From the NCBI RefSeq assembly GCF_001509485.1, contig NZ_LLZI01000012.1, positions 1-18,906 on the forward strand: a DNA stretch of 18,906 nt. Direction: 5' to 3'. The stretch is from Streptomyces sp. NRRL F-4489. Lineage in GTDB: Bacteria > Actinomycetota > Actinomycetes > Streptomycetales > Streptomycetaceae. This document shows, piece after piece, positions 1-5,163 of this stretch (positions within the stretch are counted from its first letter, which is position 1; the number at the start of each line of letters is the position of its first letter). The notes below the pieces were generated by a model that saw only the letters and a program-made list of their open reading frames with translations, searched no databases and was not told the origin of the DNA. A program made the translations under genes and the position numbers.

Positions 1-2
1 TG

Positions 3-1271
3 GACACCGTCCCGGCGATACGGCGGGTCCGCCGGCAGCCGTTCACCTCCTCGTTCCCCTCCGGGCACGCCGCCTCGGCGGCGGCCTTCGCGACCGGCGT
101 CGCCTTCGAGAAACCGTGGTGGGGCCTCGCCCTGGCGCCGGTCGCGGCCTCGGTGGCGTTCTCCCGCGTCTATACGGGTGTGCACTACCCGGGCGACGTA
201 CTGGCCGGCGCGGCACTCGGGGTGGGCGCCGCCTACGCGATCCGCGGCATGGCGCCCACCCGCTCCCAACTCGCCCCGCCGGCCCGGCCGCGCGCCGAAG
301 CCCCCGCGCTGCCCGGCGGCCGTGGGCTGGTCGTCGTCGCGAACCCGGGCTCCGGCCAGCGGTCCGGCCCGCTCCCCGACCGCACCGCGGAAGTGCGCCG
401 CGTACTCCCGGACGCCAAGGTGATGGTGTGCGGCGCCCCGGACGGCCCGTCCCTGGACGAGGGGCTGGCGGAAGCGGCCGAGCTGGCCCGCGAACAGGGC
501 GGTGCGCTCGGGGTGCTCGGCGGCGACGGCACGGTCAACGCGGCCGCCGCGGTCGCGGTACGCCACGGCCTGCCGCTCGCCGTCCTACCGGGCGGCACCC
601 TCAACCACTTCGCCTACGACCTAGGCATCGAGAGCTACGCGGACGCGGCCCGCGCCATCGGGAGCGGCGAGGCCGTCGCCGTCGACCTGGCCCGCTTCCG
701 CTCCGGGCCGCCCCCGACCCGCTCCGCCTCCGGGCCGGACCTGCCCCTCCCCGCCTCCGGGCCGGACCCCAACGGCCACTATTTCCTCAACACCTTCTCC
801 ATCGGCGTCTATCCGGAGCTGGTACGCATCCGGGAACGCTGGGCGCACCGGATCGGCCCCTGGCCCGCCGGGGTCCTCGCCGCCTGGCACGTCCTGCGCA
901 CCTGCGAGCCGCTGAGTGTGGAGATCAACGGCGAACGGCGCACCGTCTGGATGCTGTTCGCCGGCAACTGCCAGTACCGCGGCCTGGGCGCCGCCCCGGT
1001 ACGCCGGCACGACCTCGCCGACGGCGTGCTCGACGTCCGGGTGGTCCACGGCGGCAGGCTCGCCCGGACCCGGCTCCTCCTGGCCGCCCTGCTGGGCACC
1101 CCGCGCCGCTCGCCCGTCCTGACCGAGGCCCGCCTGCCCCGCCTCCGCCTCAGCGGCCTCCCCCAGGGCACCCCACTCGCCTACGACGGCGAAGTAGCCC
1201 CGGCCTCAAGCAACTTGACCCTCGAAAAACACCCCGAAGCCCTCACCGTCTACCGCCACCTCCCCACCTGA
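3..1271 (+). CDS. bifunctional PAP2 phosphatase / diacylglycerol-kinase-family protein (5' truncated by window)
   Basis: The frame is open from base 3, so the true start lies before the window. The visible N-terminal part is the end of a PAP2 (phosphatidic acid phosphatase type 2) domain. It has the PSGHA motif (bases 57-71) and the SRVYTGVHYPGD motif around 159-200, which carry the two catalytic histidines. The upstream KxxxxxxRP motif would be off-window. Hydrophobic Ala/Leu/Val stretches between the motifs fit membrane helices. A linker leads to a diacylglycerol kinase catalytic domain opening with VVVANPGSGQ (about 334-360), with the nucleotide-binding GGDGTVN at 519-539 and PGGTLNHFA near 589-612. 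By family this is a membrane protein acting on phospholipid or undecaprenyl-type phosphates and phosphorylating a lipid alcohol; the exact substrate is not readable. A repetitive Ser-Gly-Pro linker interrupts the kinase part (724-768). The gene ends with TGA at 1269-1271. Confidence 0.93.
   Translation, partial: DTVPAIRRVRRQPFTSSFPSGHAASAAAFATGVAFEKPWWGLALAPVAASVAFSRVYTGVHYPGDVLAGAALGVGAAYAIRGMAPTRSQLAPPARPRAEAPALPGGRGLVVVANPGSGQRSGPLPDRTAEVRRVLPDAKVMVCGAPDGPSLDEGLAEAAELAREQGGALGVLGGDGTVNAAAAVAVRHGLPLAVLPGGTLNHFAYDLGIESYADAARAIGSGEAVAVDLARFRSGPPPTRSASGPDLPLPASGPDPNGHYFLNTFSIGVYPELVRIRERWAHRIGPWPAGVLAAWHVLRTCEPLSVEINGERRTVWMLFAGNCQYRGLGAAPVRRHDLADGVLDVRVVHGGRLARTRLLLAALLGTPRRSPVLTEARLPRLRLSGLPQGTPLAYDGEVAPASSNLTLEKHPEALTVYRHLPT
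724..768 (+). repeat. 27-nt-period direct repeat inside the lipid kinase
   Basis: The 18-mer CCGCCTCCGGGCCGGACC occurs at 724-741 and again, identical, at 751-768, exactly 27 nt (9 codons) apart. A weaker third copy precedes it around 697-714. In protein the unit reads ASGPD-LPLP-ASGPD after an SGPPPTRS stretch. It is a Pro/Gly-rich insertion in a loop just before the conserved N-H-Y-F-L-N segment. Because the period is a multiple of three, copy-number change would leave the frame intact. Confidence 0.75.
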
Positions 1272-1355
1272 CCCCCGCCCCTCCGCGAGGAGTTGCCCGC
1301 CTGGCATTGCCCACCTGACATCGCCACCCACAGTGTCCATATAACAAGACGCCAC

Positions 1356-1370
1356 TCTCGCAATACGAGA
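1356..1370. promoter_or_regulatory. inverted repeat TCTCG-N5-CGAGA, candidate operator
   Basis: TCTCG (1356-1360) and CGAGA (1366-1370) form a perfect 5-bp inverted repeat with a CAATA spacer, 108 bp before the methyltransferase ATG. The surrounding sequence (1331-1375) is noticeably more A/T-rich than its neighbourhood, as expected of a promoter. The form resembles the T/C-G half-sites of IclR-type operators, but that assignment is only a guess. I see no regulator gene next to it. Confidence 0.3.
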
Positions 1371-1478
1371 CGCAGCGCTACGGTGGTGCCACAGCAACAC
1401 CGCAGGGCTCGCACCCGGCCGTGGCCCGTCACGGACGGCCTGGTGCGGTAGCCCCCGATGTCCGCGAAGGAGCCGACC

Positions 1479-2294
1479 ATGCCGCAGGAATCCGCCGTGT
1501 ACACCCACGGGCACCATGAGTCCGTACTGCGCTCGCACACCTGGCGCACCGCCGCCAACTCCGCTGCGTACCTGCTGAGTTCGCTGCGCCCTCATATGCA
1601 GATCCTGGACATCGGCTGCGGCCCCGGCACCATCACCGCCGACCTGGCGGCCCTGGTACCGGACGGCCAGGTCACCGGCCTGGAGCACGCCCCCGGCGTC
1701 CTGGAGCAGGCCCGCGCCACGGCCGCCGCCCGCGGCGTGGAGAACGTCCGCTTCGCGGTCGGCGACGTCCACGCCCTGGACTTCCCCGACGACACCTTCT
1801 GCGTGACCCACGCCCACCAAGTCCTGCAGCACGTGGGCGATCCCGTGCAGGCCCTGCGCGAGATGCGCCGGGTCACCAAGCCCGGCGGTATCGTCGCCGT
1901 CCGCGATTCGGACTACGCGACCATGACGTGGTATCCGGAGGTCGACGGCATGGCCGACTGGCTGGACCTGTACCGGCGGGTGGCGCGCGCCAACGGCGGG
2001 ATGCCGGACGCGGGACGCCGACTGCACGCCTGGGCCCGCGAGGCCGGCTTCCCCCAGGAGAACATCACCGCCACCGCGAGCGCCTGGTGCTACCAGACAC
2101 CCGAGGAGCGGACCTGGTGGTCCGAACTGTGGGCGGAGCGCACCGTCGCCTCCAGCTACGCCGAGGTCGCCGTCGAAGGCGGGCACGCCACACCGGACGA
2201 TCTGACCCGCATCGCCGCGGCCTGGCGCGAGTGGGGCGCCCAGGAGGACGGCTGGTTCGCCATGCTGCACGGCGAGATCCTGTGCCGCGCCTGA
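1479..2294 (+). CDS. class I SAM-dependent methyltransferase (UbiE/Methyltransf_11-like)
   Basis: This is a 271-aa enzyme that should transfer a methyl group from S-adenosylmethionine to a small-molecule acceptor. The motif I loop LDIGCGPG is at residues 43-50, the acidic end of strand 2 (GLEHAPG) follows, then GDVHALDFPDDTF (motif II region) and MRRVTKPGGIVAVRDSD (motif III). The C-terminal half is Trp/Glu-rich and substrate-specific; the acceptor cannot be read from it. I chose ATG 1479 rather than the in-frame ATG at 1458 because AAGGAG at 1467-1472 sits 6 nt before it, an ideal ribosome binding site that would be buried inside the longer version. The stop codon lies inside a stem-loop. 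It is 207 bp after the lipid kinase and probably a separate transcription unit. Confidence 0.93.
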   Translation: MPQESAVYTHGHHESVLRSHTWRTAANSAAYLLSSLRPHMQILDIGCGPGTITADLAALVPDGQVTGLEHAPGVLEQARATAAARGVENVRFAVGDVHALDFPDDTFCVTHAHQVLQHVGDPVQALREMRRVTKPGGIVAVRDSDYATMTWYPEVDGMADWLDLYRRVARANGGMPDAGRRLHAWAREAGFPQENITATASAWCYQTPEERTWWSELWAERTVASSYAEVAVEGGHATPDDLTRIAAAWREWGAQEDGWFAMLHGEILCRA

Positions 2295-2307
2295 CGTAGC
2301 GTCAGGC
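2289..2307 (+). terminator. stem-loop overlapping the methyltransferase stop codon
   Basis: GCCTGACG (2289-2296), loop TAG, CGTCAGGC (2300-2307) is a perfect 8-bp stem, followed by a run of C and then TT rather than a U tract. The methyltransferase TGA (2292-2294) is inside the left arm. U-poor hairpins are common as actinobacterial terminators, so this most likely ends the methyltransferase transcript. Confidence 0.65.
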
Positions 2308-2393
2308 CCCCCCTTCCGCCACCCCGCCCCCACCGCGCCGGCACACCGCAGCCACACAATCACCAAGGTTCGCGCAGCCACCAGCAGCCCAAC

Positions 2394-2399
2394 TAGGCT
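2394..2399 (+). promoter_or_regulatory. -10 element TAGGCT, probable leaderless promoter for the small VOC gene
   Basis: TAGGCT is a good streptomycete housekeeping -10 hexamer. It ends 7 nt before the ATG at 2407, so transcription would begin at or within one base of the A of the start codon. There is no purine-rich ribosome binding site in the 7-nt gap, which fits a leaderless mRNA. A -35 is poor (a TTCGCG-like sequence near 2369-2374). Confidence 0.5.
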
Positions 2400-2406
2400 T
2401 CCCCGC

Positions 2407-2760
2407 ATGGACATTCTCGGGACCTCACTTCGGGTATGTGTCGGCGACCTCGATGCCGCGATCTCGGTCTACGAACGGCTGACCGGCGCCGAGGCGATCC
2501 GCTTCCAGCGCGGCGGGGTGGCGGTCGCGGCCGTCGGCTGCTTCTTCCTCATGAGCGGCCCCGAGGCCGAGCTGTCCGTCCTCCGCAAGATCACCGCAAC
2601 CATCGCCGTCAAGAACGTCGACGAGGCCGTAACCGACCTCACCGCCGTAGGCGCCGACATCATCGCCGGCCCCCTCCCGACCCCCATCGGCCGCAACGTC
2701 ATCGCCCGCCACCCAGACGGCTCAGTCTTCGAATACGTCGACCGAGTCGAGGGGGCCTAA
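2407..2760 (+). CDS. small VOC-superfamily (glyoxalase-like) protein
   Basis: A 117-aa single-domain protein with the VOC beta-alpha-beta-beta-beta pattern. It has an N-terminal strand and helix (TSLRVCVGDLDAAISVYERLTG, residues 6-27), a middle repeat starting at ITATIAVKNVDEAVTDLTAVG, and the closing ARHPDGSVFEYVDRVE strand. The HPDGS...E ending is a typical VOC terminus and supplies one candidate metal-binding Glu. VOC proteins include glyoxalases, dioxygenases and antibiotic-binding proteins; nothing here decides between them. Two VOC modules normally pair, so at this length it is likely a dimer. The start is set by the -10 box just upstream (leaderless). It follows the methyltransferase by 112 bp, beyond that gene's stem-loop, so it is probably independently transcribed. 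Confidence 0.85.
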   Translation: MDILGTSLRVCVGDLDAAISVYERLTGAEAIRFQRGGVAVAAVGCFFLMSGPEAELSVLRKITATIAVKNVDEAVTDLTAVGADIIAGPLPTPIGRNVIARHPDGSVFEYVDRVEGA

Positions 2761-2813
2761 CACCCCCAACAAAATGGGGCTTCCGGACCTCCACGATTGA
2801 CGGCCTGCTGAGG

Positions 2814-2906
2814 GAGACCCCCGACGAGTTGCGGGCGGACATCGAGCCGCTGCCGCCGGTCGTCCCGCGTAAACCACGACGTCCGGGTCGTGAACGTCCG
2901 GTCAGT
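2814..2906 (+). pseudogene. fragment of an IS5-type transposase N-terminus
   Basis: In the frame starting at 2814 the translation reads ETPDELRADIEPLPPVVPRK then PRRPGRERPVSE. This matches the well-known opening of IS5-group transposases (consensus roughly: l-sD-e-W..IePLLPp...pr.pGR). It lacks the usual W in the first helix and has one L deleted from the PLLPP motif. Nothing recognisable as the rest of a transposase follows, and I see no terminal inverted repeats. I read it as a decayed relic of about 30 codons. The similarity rests on memory of the motif, not on an alignment. Confidence 0.45.
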
Positions 2907-2921
2907 GAGCGTCCGGTCAGT
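2892..2921 (+). repeat. 15-bp tandem duplication
   Basis: GAACGTCCGGTCAGT (2892-2906) is followed immediately by GAGCGTCCGGTCAGT (2907-2921), 14 of 15 identical. It abuts the transposase remnant and gives ERPVS-ERPVS in that frame. It looks like a small slippage or target-type duplication in decaying DNA. Confidence 0.7.
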
Positions 2922-3006
2922 CGCAGGCCGTCCCCCCTTGCCCTGCGCCGAACCGGGCACGGCTCCGGCTTGGGCGTCTACCGCTGAGTGGCGCAAGGAG
3001 CGATAT

Positions 3007-3033
3007 GGCACGGGCATCAGTCAGGCCCGCGCC
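3007..3033 (-). terminator. stem-loop just after the APH-type kinase gene
   Basis: Read on the minus strand, GGCGCGGGC, a 9-nt loop CTGACTGAT, and GCCCGTGCC form a 9-bp stem with one G-U pair. It begins 3 nt after the kinase stop codon (3037-3039) and is followed on the minus strand by a short A/T stretch (ATATCG). Placement and strength fit a rho-independent-like terminator. Confidence 0.6.
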
Positions 3034-3036
3034 ACT

Positions 3037-3783
3037 TCACAGCCGCGATCTCAGCACGTCGATCTCACAGCCCGGCGCGGACGGGTCGAAGCCGTGCTCG
3101 GCCAGCCAGCGAACCGCCAGCAGGCTTCGCAACGACCACCACGCGCGGATCACGTCGAGATCGACATCGGCGCCATAGCCGGCGAGGACGTCACCGAGGT
3201 GCTCCTCGTGCCCGAGCGTCAAGGTGGCGAGGTCGTACAGGGCATCCCCCTGACCCGCCTCGGACCAGTCGATGATGCCGGTAACTTCGTCACCCTCGAT
3301 GAAAACGTGCGCGATCTGCAGATCGCCGTGCGTGAACACCGGAGCCCACGGCCGAAGCGCGGCCTCGGCCACCTGCCGGTTGCGGGTGACCAGTTCAGCG
3401 GGCAGAACGCCGTTCCTCACGAGCCACTCGCACTCGCCGTCGAGCTCCGCCACCAACTCGTCGAGGCTCTGTCCGCCCCGGCCGGGCCAGGACGGCAACG
3501 GCGCGTCATGCAACTTCCGGACGGCGGCACCCGCCGCGGCCCACGCCGCCGAGGACGCGCTTGACGGCTCCCCGAGTCGCCCGAGCGCCGTCCCCGGAAC
3601 CGCGGTGATGGCGAGTACGGGCGGCTTGCGCCACAAGACCTTCGGGGTCGGCACCGGCACCAGGCCCATCGCCTCGACCTCGACATCGATGCGCGCCTGA
3701 TCGGCATCCACCTTCAGGAACACATCGCCGACGCGCAGCGTCGCACGCTCGGAATGGGCGACGACGACTTTGACCTCATCCAT
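3037..3783 (-). CDS. aminoglycoside-phosphotransferase (APH)-fold kinase family protein
   Basis: A 248-aa protein of the APH/choline kinase superfamily, which transfers ATP phosphate to hydroxyl groups of small molecules. The N-lobe has VFLKVD with a candidate ATP-binding Lys24. The C-lobe has the catalytic loop THGDLQIAHVF (His152, Asp154) and the metal-binding GIIDWSEAG (Asp172), followed by the family signature GDALYDLATL. The usual loop pattern is HxDxxxxN; here the last position is His159. The N-lobe is short: residues 1-40 lack an obvious glycine-rich loop, so ATP binding may be altered, although the size is near the short end of the family. The substrate is unknown and resistance should not be assumed. 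The gene stands alone, with a terminator right after it and a palindrome 42 bp before its ATG. Confidence 0.88.
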   Translation of the reverse strand: MDEVKVVVAHSERATLRVGDVFLKVDADQARIDVEVEAMGLVPVPTPKVLWRKPPVLAITAVPGTALGRLGEPSSASSAAWAAAGAAVRKLHDAPLPSWPGRGGQSLDELVAELDGECEWLVRNGVLPAELVTRNRQVAEAALRPWAPVFTHGDLQIAHVFIEGDEVTGIIDWSEAGQGDALYDLATLTLGHEEHLGDVLAGYGADVDLDVIRAWWSLRSLLAVRWLAEHGFDPSAPGCEIDVLRSRL

Positions 3784-3825
3784 GAACGACCAGTATCCCG
3801 GCGTGGATTGTCGACGTCGCCCGGT

Positions 3826-3841
3826 TTATCGCCTGCGATAA
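3826..3841. promoter_or_regulatory. palindrome TTATCGC-CT-GCGATAA, candidate operator
   Basis: A perfect 7-bp inverted repeat with a 2-bp spacer lies 43-58 bp upstream of the APH-type kinase start, where a promoter is expected for the minus strand. Its A/T-rich ends contrast with the surroundings. No regulator gene is adjacent, so the binding protein is unknown. The remaining spacer up to 4066 shows no convincing gene. Confidence 0.4.
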
Positions 3842-4066
3842 CGCGGCTGCCCGCGCCCCACTACCCGGCGGCCTCATCGCAACACCCCGCTTCGACGGCC
3901 ATCAGCCTTGGAGCGAGGTGGCCACCGTCCTGGAACCCGATGTCGGTGGTGACGACCTCGTACCTGCCGACTGCGCGGTCATCCCTCCCGTCATCCCGTC
4001 ACACGTGCCTACCCCACCCCCGCGTTCACGCCGGACCGGACGTCTTCAGACTCCTCGGAAGCCTCC

Positions 4067-4987
4067 TCACGGCTCCAGGATGATCTTGCCGCGGGTCCGG
4101 CCGGCCATGTTGAGCCGGAACGCCTCCGCGGCCTCGGACAGGGGGAGCACCGTATCGACCGGCACGGTCAGCTTTCCCGCGTCGGCGAGGATGGCCAGGG
4201 CGGTCAGGGCGGTGCTGTCCGGTCTGACCCACACCATGTGGCCGCCTTTCGACCTGACGTCGGTGTCGGCGACCGAGACCACCCGGCCGCGGTCCTTCAG
4301 CACCTCCTGCGAGATTTCCACCGCCCCGCCGCCGACGAAGTCCAGGGCCGCGTCGACGCCGTTCGGCGCCAGTGCGCGGACCCGGTCCGCCAGGCCGTCC
4401 CCGTAGGTCACCGGCTCGGCGCCCAGGGACCGCAGGAAGTCGTGGTTGCGCTCGCTGGCCGTTCCGATCACGCGGGCACCTTCGGCGACCGCGATCTGCA
4501 CGGCCAGCGAACCGACCCCGCCGGCGGCCGCATGCACCAGCACCAGGTCGCCGGCTCTCACTCCGATCCTTTTCAGTGACTGGTAGGCCGTGAGTCCTGC
4601 GAGGGGAAGGCCCGCGGCCTGCTGCCAACTGAGCGACTCGGGCTTCCGGGCCAGGGTGCGCACGGGCGCGGCGACCAGTTCAGCGTACGTGCCGTGCTGC
4701 ACCTCGTCCTTGCGGACGTAGCCGATGACTTCGTCGCCGACCGCGTATTCGGTGGCGTCGGCGCCGACCGCCTCGACCACGCCCGCCACGTCCCAGCCGG
4801 GGATGAGCGGGAAGTGGACGTGCATGATGCTGTCGAGGTAGCCCGCGACGATCTTCCAGTCGACCGGATTGACGCCGGCCGCCTTGACTCTGATCAGCAC
4901 CGAGTCGGGGCCGACCTTGGGGTCGGGTTGCTCGGAGTAGGTGAGGACTTCGGGTCCGCCATAACCGTCTGCTGTGATTGCCTTCAT
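4067..4987 (-). CDS. NADP-dependent medium-chain oxidoreductase (quinone-oxidoreductase-like, zinc-free)
   Basis: A 306-aa member of the medium-chain dehydrogenase/reductase superfamily. The N-terminal GroES-like domain contains AAGVNPVDWKIVAGY and PLIPGWDVAGVVEAVG. The Rossmann domain has the NADPH-binding VHAAAGGVGSLAVQIA loop (from residue 151). The C-terminus ends RTRGKIILEP, typical of the family. The cysteine ligands of zinc alcohol dehydrogenases are absent, placing it with zinc-free quinone/enone reductases that pass hydride from NADPH to conjugated carbonyls or quinones. I start it at ATG 4987 (MKAITADGYGG), where family homology begins; a 40-residue upstream extension in the same frame looks non-coding. 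No clear ribosome binding site is seen, but a perfect inverted repeat sits 3 nt upstream. It follows DUF5107 on the same strand after 176 bp and is probably transcribed separately. Confidence 0.92.
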   Translation of the reverse strand: MKAITADGYGGPEVLTYSEQPDPKVGPDSVLIRVKAAGVNPVDWKIVAGYLDSIMHVHFPLIPGWDVAGVVEAVGADATEYAVGDEVIGYVRKDEVQHGTYAELVAAPVRTLARKPESLSWQQAAGLPLAGLTAYQSLKRIGVRAGDLVLVHAAAGGVGSLAVQIAVAEGARVIGTASERNHDFLRSLGAEPVTYGDGLADRVRALAPNGVDAALDFVGGGAVEISQEVLKDRGRVVSVADTDVRSKGGHMVWVRPDSTALTALAILADAGKLTVPVDTVLPLSEAAEAFRLNMAGRTRGKIILEP

Positions 4988-4990
4988 GTT

Positions 4991-5007
4991 CGTCACAACG
5001 CGTGACG
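4991..5007. promoter_or_regulatory. inverted repeat CGTCAC-N5-GTGACG next to the oxidoreductase start
   Basis: A perfect 6-bp inverted repeat with an AACGC spacer ends 3 bp from the oxidoreductase ATG (minus strand). A repressor bound here would cover the transcription or translation start. Redox-responsive MarR/HxlR/TetR regulators often control such reductases, but no regulator gene is present beside it, so this is inference. Confidence 0.45.
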
Positions 5008-5163
5008 GTCGGCGAAGATTCCATGAGTCGGGGATCTTTCGGAGGTGGCATATGCCGATGCCGCCGAACCGCGCGACGGCGCGCCGCGTACATACCGAAC
5101 GGCGCAACGGCGCTCCTCACCTCGCCGCGGGCTGCGCGCCGGCCGGATCGGCCCTACCGGCCG

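Noticed and set aside
3842..4066. Possible small plus-strand protein (TPRFDGHQPWSEVATVLEP and following) in the spacer before the oxidoreductase
   Set aside because: No start with a ribosome binding site, no clear third-position bias, and the frame runs on antisense into the oxidoreductase gene.
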